DNA from: an uncultured Eggerthella sp.
GTDB taxonomy: Bacteria; Actinomycetota; Coriobacteriia; Coriobacteriales; Eggerthellaceae
Assembly: GCA_958431815.1 (NCBI GenBank)
Contig: CAUASB010000010.1
Location: 1 to 64,000, forward strand
Reading direction: 5' to 3'
DNA length: 64,000 bases
How positions within the stretch are numbered: the stretch's first letter is position 1; the number at the start of each line of letters is the position of its first letter. A program made the translations under genes and the position numbers. The notes under the pieces were generated by a model. It was not told the DNA's origin. It made no database searches and was given only the letters and a program-made list of their open reading frames with translations. This document shows positions 51,476 through 59,146 of this stretch, one piece after another.

Positions 51476-54058
51476 TTAAACGAGATTGATATGGCTTGGG
51501 CGTGGCGGAAGGTCGATTCGACGTATGTCGCCATCCGCTATAAGCCGACTAGTTTCTTCGGCTATACTGCTTCGTCCTTCAATGAGTTGATTCACATAGT
51601 CCGATAGAGCCGAGCGGGCTTCATTTTCCAATTTTGGAATAAGAATGCCTTTTGCTGCGGAAACTGGAATTTCAGCCAAACCGTCGGAACCTCTCGCCTG
51701 TGCCCGTGCCTGTGAACGCCAGCTTTCTGTTGTCAGGTAGCTCAGGAGATCTGCCATGTACGTCTCCATTCCCTGTTTCATCCTCAATCGGAAACAACCG
51801 TTTGTCACGACAACATTCGAGGCGTTATCGGGTATTATGCACCACTTCGATACAGACCCCCAAATGCTTCCAACGAAGATATCCCTTGGTGCGGCAAAAT
51901 GCCTCGCCCTTGCGGGAAGCTCCCATCCGTATTGCCATTCTGGTTGATATACTCCATTGGCCATATGCCGAATATCAACATAACCGTATGTCGTAGATGC
52001 GCCCTTTTTCGCAACTGACCCATCGAGGTTCTGCTTCTCGGGGATAAAATCGACAAGTTCTCCGAGTGCGAAATGATTCGAACTCTTAATCTGCTCAATA
52101 TGCTCTTGGTTTTTTCTGCACCAGTATTTTGGATCGAGCGAATGGTCTCCATCAGCAAGGATCAAATCGGAGGAAATTGCCCAACCCGATCCATCACTGA
52201 ACATATTTTCGCGACCCTTCAAAAGCCATTTATGCTTGTGAACCACTGGCGAATTGAGGATGTCGGCAAGGACCTTGTCAAAATCACAGTCAACAATCTT
52301 TTCTCCGCCCTCGTTAATCTTAAGAGCTCCAGACGATGGCTCGCGAACAAAAACAGGATTCTGTTTGCTCGTTCCGGCTTCCCAGCCCAGTTTCTCAACG
52401 AGCTCAAAATTGATAAGTTCTCCGCTCGCCTCAAGGGGGCTGCGCAGCGGCTCGTTACGCGTCTCCATGAACACGATACTCGCGCTCACATCAGCGCCAC
52501 TCGACTTAAATGCAAATCTCGGTAGGGACACGATAGAGGCTATTGAAGCACGACAAAGCAGCCAGTCCCTGAATGCCTTGAATTTTGGTCCGGTGTTTCC
52601 TAGATATCCGTTCGGCAGGACAATGGCAATCCTTCCTCCGGTTCTTCTGCATGCTTTCATGCACACTTCGACAAACAGCAACCCTGCTTCTTGTTTTCCG
52701 AGGGCTTTTTCTCCAATTGTTAAGGTCTTGCCGTCGGTCGAAACGCCTCGACCAAGCTCAAATTCGGACAGAACCTTCTCTCTTTTCTCGGTAATTTTTG
52801 AACCAAATGGGGGATTGCATATCATAAGGTCGAATCGGTTCTGCAAATCGGAAACGCATTTAAGGCTATCCAGAACATGGATGTTCGACTTGCCATCGCC
52901 GTTGAGGACCATGTTCAATACGGCAACCTGAACCGCATTCTGGCTATTGTCATACCCAAAAATCGAATCTGCGTATCCTGGGTTATAGCGCTTTCCATAT
53001 CTGAATGCGCCAACGAGAAAGTCTGCCGATCCGCATGCGGGATCGCATACTTGGTCACCAAATTGAGGGTTGGCAATATCGACAACAAAATCTGAAATCT
53101 TTGTCGGAGTGAAGTATTGAGCCATGTCCCATTTGCACAAATCTTTCGCAAACTTCATGTAAAAGGTCTGCACAACATCACGCTTTGAGGCGATGATTTT
53201 GAATGGAGCCAAAACTTTCATTACATCTATAACAGCTTCATCTGGCATGGTCATCTCTGTTGGGATTTCCTTGGGAAGATGATTTTGGTAATGGTTCACT
53301 CCCCTCAATACCATGTCTTTTAATGCTTCGGCTGCTGAAACTTGGTTGTATCCGAGCGCGCCATAATCTTGAAGCTCAAGACGCTCATCGGGTCTTGTTT
53401 CAAAAGCATGCTCGTCAAACAATTTGGCGAGCAATAATTGAAAAATCGCCTCATAACGTTCCTCTTTCGATAAGCCGAATCCGTGCAGTATATCCTCGAT
53501 TTTCGAAAACGCGTCGAGCATTGACGGGCACGGAAGAAGGTCTCCGAAAGTCAAAGGCTTTACCTCGGGTCGTTCACCATAGTGGGGCAAGGCGGCCAAG
53601 GGGGCTTCCCTGAGAACCTTGACATCATTTTCGGTTTCATACCAGAAAAGCCTTTTTGCATCTTCAGACCAGAACAGCCCGATAGCAGATTCGCGCTTAG
53701 CAAATGAAAGCATTGGCTCTACTTGGGTACTCTGCACATAATCGCTTCGGGACGAGTCTCGCTTGACTTCGCATAGCAGCAAGGCATGCTTCAGAAGCTC
53801 GTCAATTGAACAGTTGCTCAAGTTCGAAACAGGCTGGTCGAAAACGGCGAAATCGCAGCGGAATGAGTTCCTGCCTCCATTGCCGAACCTTTTTTCGATG
53901 ACCTCCACCTTGAAGCATTCGGCAGGGTACCCTTTATCGATGAGGTGCTTGATAGCTTGAACTCGATGATATTCTTCGTTGGGGGTTAGCCCATCAGCGC
54001 TCTTACCAGTGCTTTTGAGTATGCCACGAACAGGGCATACGAGAGAGAAAGCGCTCAT
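51476..54058 (-). CDS. one-polypeptide restriction-modification enzyme (nuclease + N6-adenine methyltransferase + target recognition)
   Basis: 860 residues with all three functions in one chain. Residues about 25-130: HsdR_N-like nuclease, with D69 (RCDFAVFD) and E97-x-K99 (LLCEVKR) as a PD-(D/E)xK site. Residues about 300-560: HsdM-like methyltransferase with QYFTPTKISDFVV, SAM motif DPACGSADFLVG (339-350) and catalytic NPPFGS (415-420). Residues about 690-830: one type-I-specificity-like target recognition domain ending in a helical spacer (EARSALSDYVNQLIEG). This is the layout of type IIG/IIL enzymes. The start region overlaps a hairpin and GA repeat; its ribosome site is weak. Confidence 0.85.
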   Translation of the reverse strand: MSAFSLVCPVRGILKSTGKSADGLTPNEEYHRVQAIKHLIDKGYPAECFKVEVIEKRFGNGGRNSFRCDFAVFDQPVSNLSNCSIDELLKHALLLCEVKRDSSRSDYVQSTQVEPMLSFAKRESAIGLFWSEDAKRLFWYETENDVKVLREAPLAALPHYGERPEVKPLTFGDLLPCPSMLDAFSKIEDILHGFGLSKEERYEAIFQLLLAKLFDEHAFETRPDERLELQDYGALGYNQVSAAEALKDMVLRGVNHYQNHLPKEIPTEMTMPDEAVIDVMKVLAPFKIIASKRDVVQTFYMKFAKDLCKWDMAQYFTPTKISDFVVDIANPQFGDQVCDPACGSADFLVGAFRYGKRYNPGYADSIFGYDNSQNAVQVAVLNMVLNGDGKSNIHVLDSLKCVSDLQNRFDLMICNPPFGSKITEKREKVLSEFELGRGVSTDGKTLTIGEKALGKQEAGLLFVEVCMKACRRTGGRIAIVLPNGYLGNTGPKFKAFRDWLLCRASIASIVSLPRFAFKSSGADVSASIVFMETRNEPLRSPLEASGELINFELVEKLGWEAGTSKQNPVFVREPSSGALKINEGGEKIVDCDFDKVLADILNSPVVHKHKWLLKGRENMFSDGSGWAISSDLILADGDHSLDPKYWCRKNQEHIEQIKSSNHFALGELVDFIPEKQNLDGSVAKKGASTTYGYVDIRHMANGVYQPEWQYGWELPARARHFAAPRDIFVGSIWGSVSKWCIIPDNASNVVVTNGCFRLRMKQGMETYMADLLSYLTTESWRSQARAQARGSDGLAEIPVSAAKGILIPKLENEARSALSDYVNQLIEGRSSIAEETSRLIADGDIRRIDLPPRPSHINLV

Positions 54059-54110
54059 GCGATGCTCGATTCGGCAAAGAAACCCCTTAGCGCGAAGCGC
54101 TTACTCTCTC
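54041..54110 (-). promoter_or_regulatory. hairpin around the restriction-modification start codon
   Basis: GAGAGAGAAAGCGCT (54041-54055) and AGCGCTTACTCTCTC (54096-54110) pair at 14 of 15 positions. In the mRNA the start codon (54056-54058) sits at the foot of this stem, on its loop side, so the fold would hide it. Part of one arm belongs to the GA repeat. Confidence 0.6.
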
Positions 54111-54126
54111 TCTCTCTCTCTCTCTC
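54104..54126. repeat. (CT)11 dinucleotide microsatellite
   Basis: 23 bases of uninterrupted CT on the plus strand (GA on the strand of the restriction-modification gene), starting 46 bases before its ATG. A TAA right after the tract, in frame with the gene, rules out simple coding-frame switching. Confidence 0.92.
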
Positions 54127-54198
54127 GAAAGCAGCATAACCATGGCTCCTAAAATCATTGGCTCATCGGCGGAAACCACCGAACTGACAGAGCCTATT

Positions 54199-55278
54199 CT
54201 AGCAAGCCTGCCTCTCCCAGTAATCGAAGAACGGGTAAGGGGTGCTCCGATACTCGCTCCAAACGGTGTCGTACACGCCCTCGTTGACCTGACGCACTGC
54301 AAGCTCGGCCATGTCGCGGCCCGTCCTGTCGTGTTTGAAACACTCGTGCCACTTGAACCATGCTAGGTAGGCGGAGAGCCTGCGGGTGGCAACGCCGTGG
54401 AAGCGGGACATGAACGTCTTCAGGCGCGAGTGCACGTTGTTGATGCGGTTCACCTTGTGGTCGACCGCGGCGAACGCATGGTGACAGGCCACCCCGAGCT
54501 CTTTCAACGCGCGGGGATAGGCACTGCCCTTGTCGGTGCAGACGATCGAGCCCTCACCGACCTTGCCGTCGAGCACTTCCTTTGCCCTTTGGGCGGACAG
54601 CCCGCCACGGCACGACACGTCGTAGAGGATGTCGCCCCGGTCGTTCACCCCGACGAGCACGCAGATGTGCTCGGGACCGGTTCCCCTTGGGCGCTTCTCC
54701 CAGGCCTTCTTGCCGGGGTACCCCTTGCCCGAGTGCCTGTGCGGCGGCCTCGGCATGGTGAAGCCGCCGTTGGAATGGTTGCCCTTGAAGGACTCGGGGA
54801 AGAACGTCTCGTCCAGCTCGCAGCCGCAACCAGGCTCAACATAGAAGGACGGAGAATGTTTAGCAAGCACCTCCAACAGCCTATGCCTCATGAAGAACGA
54901 GGTCTTGAGCGACACGCCGCACCGTGCGGCGCATTCGCGCAGCGGCAGCATGTCGATGAAGCACTCTGCATATGCCATCCAGACGCTCCGGGGCAGCTTG
55001 CTCGCTGCGAAGACCTTCCTCGCTGAGCCGTTGAAGGTGCGTCCGCAGTCCCGGCAAAGGTAACGCTGTTTGCCATGAGCATCCTTGCCTCGCCTCACGA
55101 ACGATACGGAACCGCATTTCGGGCACGCAATCGCGGAATCGGCGTTCCCGCATGACAAATCGAACATCTCCTGCTCGATGAGCCTGCGGAGCGATTCTAC
55201 GGCATTGCGCCTCTCCCGTTTCGAGAGGGTGGACAGCATCTCAGCCGTCTTGGCGGCAACCGCTCTTCCGTTCGCCAT
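54199..55278 (-). CDS. IS1595-family (ISXO2-like) transposase
   Basis: A 359-residue DDE transposase. N-terminal zinc ribbon with C52-x2-C55 and C75-x2-C78 (CPKCGS ... CRDCGRTF), then the core: ELDETFF (D156), VCTDKGSAYP (D250), and the third acidic/amide site near RINNVHSRLKTF (N281/N282), followed by FHGVATRRLSAYLAWFKWHE. The gene looks intact. It lies between the restriction gene and the divergent HTH gene. I saw no convincing short inverted repeats tightly flanking it, so it appears to belong to the whole element. Confidence 0.9.
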   Translation of the reverse strand: MANGRAVAAKTAEMLSTLSKRERRNAVESLRRLIEQEMFDLSCGNADSAIACPKCGSVSFVRRGKDAHGKQRYLCRDCGRTFNGSARKVFAASKLPRSVWMAYAECFIDMLPLRECAARCGVSLKTSFFMRHRLLEVLAKHSPSFYVEPGCGCELDETFFPESFKGNHSNGGFTMPRPPHRHSGKGYPGKKAWEKRPRGTGPEHICVLVGVNDRGDILYDVSCRGGLSAQRAKEVLDGKVGEGSIVCTDKGSAYPRALKELGVACHHAFAAVDHKVNRINNVHSRLKTFMSRFHGVATRRLSAYLAWFKWHECFKHDRTGRDMAELAVRQVNEGVYDTVWSEYRSTPYPFFDYWERQAC

Positions 55279-55303
55279 TGCAATTCCCCAACCTCAAGAT
55301 ATT

Positions 55304-55322
55304 AGGTACATATATATTACCT
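55304..55322. promoter_or_regulatory. AT-rich inverted repeat between transposase and HTH gene
   Basis: AGGTA and TACCT arms enclose CATATATAT. It lies in the 112-base divergent intergenic space, a likely operator for the HTH protein, controlling itself and the transposase (inference). Confidence 0.45.
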
Positions 55323-55390
55323 TGATAAGTAAGCTGGACAGTTGCTACCATGAAAAGAACATATAGACATTACCATCAGCGGAGGAGAAG

Positions 55391-55609
55391 ATGGAAGTAC
55401 TGGATGCGATAGATGCGATGCTGAAGGAGAGCGGCGAGACGAAAGCGGGGCTTGCGTCGTCACTTGGCAGATCGAGGCAGAGCATATACAACATGTACCA
55501 GAAGAAGACCGACGTGAGATGCGGAACCCTCATCGCGATGGCCCGGCACATGGGTTATGAGGTTGTGCTGAGAAAAGGCGGTGACGAGATCGAGCTCTCA
55601 ACAGAGTAG
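55391..55609 (+). CDS. small HTH (XRE/Cro-like) regulator
   Basis: A 72-residue DNA-binding protein. HTH at about residues 16-42: ETKAGLASSLGRSRQSIYNMYQKKTD; the tail GYEVVLRKGGDEIELS is a short beta hairpin. GGAGGAG precedes the ATG. Similar in size to controller proteins of restriction-modification systems; it may restrain expression of nuclease or transposase (inference). Confidence 0.8.
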   Translation: MEVLDAIDAMLKESGETKAGLASSLGRSRQSIYNMYQKKTDVRCGTLIAMARHMGYEVVLRKGGDEIELSTE

Positions 55610-55670
55610 CTAGCTTTTACCAGTATTTCTTGCGCTGTGCATTGCCGGCAGAGAAGAGGAGCATGAAAAA

Positions 55671-56510
55671 ATGGTTACCAAGAAAGAACTGCTCGAAAAA
55701 CTCCGCAATGGCGAGATTTCCGAACAGGAGATAATAGACAACGGGTGGTTGCTGTCTGTGACTAATCGTGTCAAGAAAATAAAGCAGCCAAGGGGCGGCT
55801 ATTTGCGGCCAAAGGATTTTGAGATTGCGATGCTTCAAGGTGGTGGCGAGGACGATCTCAGCCCAAATGAAAACGTCAATCCGGGGCTGGTTTCAAGTGC
55901 AGTCGAATACCTGACGAGGTTTCAGACTGGAACCGATCCCAATGACGCTTTCACCGCGGCAAAAACCGGAGCCATGAATGTGGGGGAATTGCCACTGTTC
56001 GAGGAGTTGTTAACCGGCGTCTGCGATCTTAGCGACGAATCAGTGGAGGCGGCTATCAAGCTATCGGGGTTCGATAGCGCTTTCAGAGCGGGAAAGGCAG
56101 CATACCGTCCTGTTGAGGAGATAAGACCGAACAGGGAAACCGTCGAAAATGTAAGGAAGATGGTCGACCGATCCGTTTTGTTCTTCGACCAATATGGCCC
56201 GAAAGTACTTGACGGCTTGACGTTCGAGGGCGGCTACACGGGTTATGTCGTTGCCGGTGACGGCGATTTTCTGACGAAAGACACTTTGTGGGACTTCAAG
56301 GTATCGAAGCAAAGACTTCAAACGAAGCATACGCTTCAGCTCCTCATGTACTGGCGCATGGGGTTGCACTCTGCTCACTCTGAGAGCTACAAAAGCATTG
56401 AATACCTTGGCGTGTACAACCCGAGGAAGAACATTGTGTATCGTCTCCCGGTTAGTAAAATTCCACCCGAAACGATCGATGAAGTAGAAGTCAAGGTTAT
56501 CGGATATTGA
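55671..56510 (+). CDS. PD-(D/E)xK nuclease-like protein (RecB/Cas4-like fold)
   Basis: A 279-residue protein. The C-terminal half has GYVVAGDGDFLTKDTLWDFKVS (residues 191-212), giving D199, D208-x-K210, and then KHTLQLLMYW (Q223, Y227), which fits the RecB/Cas4 order of D, (D/E)xK, QxxxY. The N-terminal 110 residues are predicted helical and not recognised. AGAGGAG lies 9 bases before the ATG. It may be a second nuclease or a partner of the restriction enzyme. Confidence 0.65.
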   Translation: MVTKKELLEKLRNGEISEQEIIDNGWLLSVTNRVKKIKQPRGGYLRPKDFEIAMLQGGGEDDLSPNENVNPGLVSSAVEYLTRFQTGTDPNDAFTAAKTGAMNVGELPLFEELLTGVCDLSDESVEAAIKLSGFDSAFRAGKAAYRPVEEIRPNRETVENVRKMVDRSVLFFDQYGPKVLDGLTFEGGYTGYVVAGDGDFLTKDTLWDFKVSKQRLQTKHTLQLLMYWRMGLHSAHSESYKSIEYLGVYNPRKNIVYRLPVSKIPPETIDEVEVKVIGY

Positions 56511-56557
56511 TTCCCTAAAATAGTCGAAAGCCTCACCTGGAATGTTCCCAACAACAA

Positions 56558-56596
56558 ACGAACCCCTGCAACGGTTGATATGTTGCAGGGGTTCGT
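56558..56596 (+). terminator. hairpin terminator near the right end of the transposon
   Basis: ACGAACCCCTGCAAC pairs perfectly with GTTGCAGGGGTTCGT. Only a weak T run follows (TGCGTTT), so it may work in both directions. Confidence 0.7.
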
Positions 56597-56614
56597 TGCG
56601 TTTAAATAAGCGAG

Positions 56615-56640
56615 TGTATCCATTCTGGGTTAACATCGCC
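56615..56640 (-). repeat. right terminal inverted repeat of the transposon
   Basis: On the minus strand it begins GGCGATGTTAACCCAG, then AATGGATACA, matching the left end at 24 of 26 positions. Confidence 0.9.
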
Positions 56641-56648
56641 TTTTTTTA
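56641..56648. repeat. target site duplication, right copy
   Basis: TTTTTTTA immediately outside the right terminal inverted repeat; identical to 51377-51384. Confidence 0.85.
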
Positions 56649-56737
56649 TCATGGGCCGACGCGAGCCGTTTTCGTTTTCAGATTGCCCGATATGCGTGGG
56701 TGTTCCTTTGCGCTGTAGTGGACGGAGCATAAGAAAA

Positions 56738-56763
56738 CCCCTGGCTATGGAGGTAACCAGGGG
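56738..56763 (-). terminator. terminator of the DJ-1/PfpI-like gene
   Basis: CCCCTGG pairs with CCAGGGG; on the minus strand TTTTC follows. Confidence 0.8.
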
Positions 56764-56792
56764 CTGAAGAAGGGCATATGCTGAAAGGGCAG

Positions 56793-57371
56793 CTAGAGTT
56801 CGATCTTCGCACCCATCAGCTTCACGAACTCACGGCAGATTGCCGTGTTGCCAGGCCATGCCGGAGAAGTAACCAGGTTGCGGTCGACCACTGCCTCGTC
56901 AGCGGGAACGTCTTTGTACGTGCCGCCTGCCAAGGTGATATCGGGACCCACAGCGGGGTAGGCGGTTGCCGTGTAGCCTTTCAAAACACCCGCCGCGGTA
57001 AGAACCTGCGGGCCATGGCAGATGGCGGCAACGGGTTTGTTGGCAGCAAAGAATTCCTTCGTGATCTCGATTACGCGGGGGTTCAGGCGGATGTACTCCG
57101 GCGCGCGCCCTCCGGTGATAAACAGGCCCTCGTAGTCTTCGGTCTTAACGGAGTCGAAGTCGGCGGTAAGGGCGAAATTGTGGCCGCGCAGTTCGGTGTA
57201 GGTCTGTTCGCCAAGGAAGTCGTGCACGGCGGTTGCCACCGTGTCGCCTGCTTTCTTGTCAGGGCATACGGCGTCTACCTGGTAGCCAAGCATCGAAAGC
57301 GCCTGGAAGGGAACCATGGTTTCGTAATCTTCGGTGAAATCGCCGCAGAGAAGCAGAACTTTCTTAGTCAT
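56793..57371 (-). CDS. DJ-1/PfpI-family protein
   Basis: A 192-residue class I glutamine amidotransferase-like protein. LLLCGDFTEDYETMVPFQAL at the start carries the conserved Glu, and the nucleophile elbow is VAAICHGPQVLTAA with Cys and His. Family members act as deglycases/glyoxalases or proteases, often in stress response. The ATG at 57371 gives the standard N terminus; the longer frame to 57587 has no family match. Ribosome site AGAAAGAAG is modest. Confidence 0.88.
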   Translation of the reverse strand: MTKKVLLLCGDFTEDYETMVPFQALSMLGYQVDAVCPDKKAGDTVATAVHDFLGEQTYTELRGHNFALTADFDSVKTEDYEGLFITGGRAPEYIRLNPRVIEITKEFFAANKPVAAICHGPQVLTAAGVLKGYTATAYPAVGPDITLAGGTYKDVPADEAVVDRNLVTSPAWPGNTAICREFVKLMGAKIEL

Positions 57372-57553
57372 GACGGTCTTCTTTCTAGTAAGGGTACGGG
57401 TTCGGTTCCCGCATTCGTTACCCAGATTGTAGCCACGCACGTGAACATGTTCACGGTTGCTGGGTCGTTTCCTTTTGGGCGGCGTAGGTTTTCGGGGGAA
57501 CGGGGCGAGGACTCGGCTAAACCCAACAAGGGAAGTGGTGCTGCTCAATAAAA

Positions 57554-57587
57554 ATGCCCTCCGCATCAGGGCAGATGCGGAGGGCAT
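57554..57587 (-). terminator. terminator of the YjiH-type gene
   Basis: ATGCCCTCCGCATC pairs with GATGCGGAGGGCAT; on the minus strand a T run follows. Confidence 0.9.
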
Positions 57588-57628
57588 TGATCACGAGGGC
57601 CGGTTCGCTCTTTCTTGTTCGGGGAACC

Positions 57629-59059
57629 CTAGAACAGAAGATGCGCAACGGGGCATACGATAAGCAGGCTGATGATGGTGCGTTCCAGGAACAGGATGAA
57701 TAGTTCAACGATGTTCACCGGAATCTTCGAGCCCAAGATAAGGCCGCCCACTTCGGAAAGGTAGATGAGCTGCGTTACCGAAACCGTGGCAACGATAAAG
57801 CGGCTCATAGGGTCGGCAATGCCCTCTGCAGCGATAACCGAGGGGGTGAACATATCGGTAAAGCCAACGATCATGGTTTTGGAAACCTCTTGCGCTTCAG
57901 GCACTTGCAACAGGTCGAGCAGGGGCATGAAGGGCGCGCCCAACACATCGAAGATAGTGGTGTAGTTTGCCAGCATCAGGGCAAGGGTACCCACGCACAT
58001 AACAACGGGTAGCACGCCGAACCACATGTTGCAGGCGTTCTTCAAACCGTTTTCCAGGAACTGTCCGATGCCGCGATGATCCTGCACGCGCTTGATTGCC
58101 AGGTCAAGGCCGAACTTCGCAGAAGACGTGTAGCCTTCAGGCAGCGTTTCGGGCATCGCCTTGCCTTCAACCAGGTAGGTGTCCTTCTTCAGGGAAAGCG
58201 GGGGGATGCGCGGAACAATTAGTGCGCAGACAATGCCTACTACGCAAATAAGCAGGTAATAGGGGCCGAAGTACTCCATCAAGTCAACCTGTGCCAGCAC
58301 TACGATGCTGAAGGTGATGGACACGGCTGAAAACGTTGTGGAAATGATGGATGCCTCGCGGGCGGAATAGTACCCGCTTTCGTACTGGTTGCAGGTAAGC
58401 ATCACTCCCAAGGTTCCGTCACCGATCCACGAGGTTACGCAGTCGACGGCACCGCGACCGGGAATCTTGAACAGAGGACGCATTACCTTGGTAAGCAGGG
58501 CGCCGATGAATTCCAGCAGGCCGAAGTCGAGCAGCAAGGGAAGTAACAAGCCAGCCAGGAAGAAGATGATCACTAGCACCGTAAGCAAGTCGCCTAACAC
58601 AAAGCCGCCGGTGTCTTCACCGCCGATGATCTGCAGGGGCTCGCCATCGCCGACTCCGACGCCCGCGAAAGCCACCCAAACGAACACCGCGCCCACAACG
58701 CGGATGATCACCCATGCCGGGGTAGTGGAAAACGTGTTGTACATAAGGGGATGCTCGTCGATGAACTTCGGATGGAAGAGCGAGGCTACGCCCAAAACGG
58801 CGGAAACCGTGACAATGATGCAACAGAGAATAGGCAAGAAATCAGCGATACTGTCGCCGATCATATCGGCAATTACCTTGACGATTACCGTCCAGCTACC
58901 GTCCACTTCAACGGGGATCATGAACAGCAAAACGCCGATGATCGAGGGGATAACAAACCCAGCGATATGTTTCCAGTTGTACTTTTCCAAAACGATTCGT
59001 TTCACTCGGGTGCGGATACAGCATTGCAACAATATCAGAAAGTGTGATGGATAACCCAT
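57629..59059 (-). CDS. YjiH-type membrane protein with nucleoside-recognition (GATE) domains
   Basis: A 476-residue protein with about 11 TM segments. GFVIPSIIGVLLFMIPV near the start and FKIPGRGAVDCVTSWIGDGTLGVMLTCNQYESGYYSAREASIISTTFSAVS, with a second half-like LLDLLQVPEA...GFTDMFTPSVIAAE, match YjiH/SpmA-like Gate-domain proteins. Transport substrate unknown. The start is uncertain: ATG at 59059, or a TTG near residue 23 that gives a shorter N terminus. Neither has a good ribosome site. Confidence 0.82.
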   Translation of the reverse strand: MGYPSHFLILLQCCIRTRVKRIVLEKYNWKHIAGFVIPSIIGVLLFMIPVEVDGSWTVIVKVIADMIGDSIADFLPILCCIIVTVSAVLGVASLFHPKFIDEHPLMYNTFSTTPAWVIIRVVGAVFVWVAFAGVGVGDGEPLQIIGGEDTGGFVLGDLLTVLVIIFFLAGLLLPLLLDFGLLEFIGALLTKVMRPLFKIPGRGAVDCVTSWIGDGTLGVMLTCNQYESGYYSAREASIISTTFSAVSITFSIVVLAQVDLMEYFGPYYLLICVVGIVCALIVPRIPPLSLKKDTYLVEGKAMPETLPEGYTSSAKFGLDLAIKRVQDHRGIGQFLENGLKNACNMWFGVLPVVMCVGTLALMLANYTTIFDVLGAPFMPLLDLLQVPEAQEVSKTMIVGFTDMFTPSVIAAEGIADPMSRFIVATVSVTQLIYLSEVGGLILGSKIPVNIVELFILFLERTIISLLIVCPVAHLLF

Positions 59060-59146
59060 TCCTTATGCTTTGACGGGCGATTTCAAGCATTGTGTTGCGG
59101 TTTTGATGCGTTAGCCTGCTAGAAACAAAGGAACAAGGAGGAAGCT

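Larger units (their letters stand above)
51385..56640. mobile_element. IS1595/ISXO2-type transposon carrying a restriction-modification cargo
   Basis: A 5256-bp element bounded by 26-bp inverted repeats beginning GGCGATGTTAACCCAG (24 of 26 identical) and by an exact 8-bp direct duplication, TTTTTTTA. Contents from left: RM polypeptide (minus), transposase (minus), HTH regulator (plus), PD-(D/E)xK protein (plus). IS1595-family transposases make 8-bp duplications and members of the family are known to carry passenger genes (established knowledge). Visually the cargo is less GC-rich than its surroundings. The ends and gene set look intact. Confidence 0.85.

Noticed and set aside
54104..54126. 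GA repeat as a coding-frame switch for the RM gene
   Set aside because: A TAA directly follows the repeat in the frame of the gene, so changed repeat number cannot put an upstream start in frame.
54199..55278. The transposase as a separate IS nested in the island with its own ends
   Set aside because: No convincing short inverted repeats or target duplication were found close to the transposase, while the outer ends have both.
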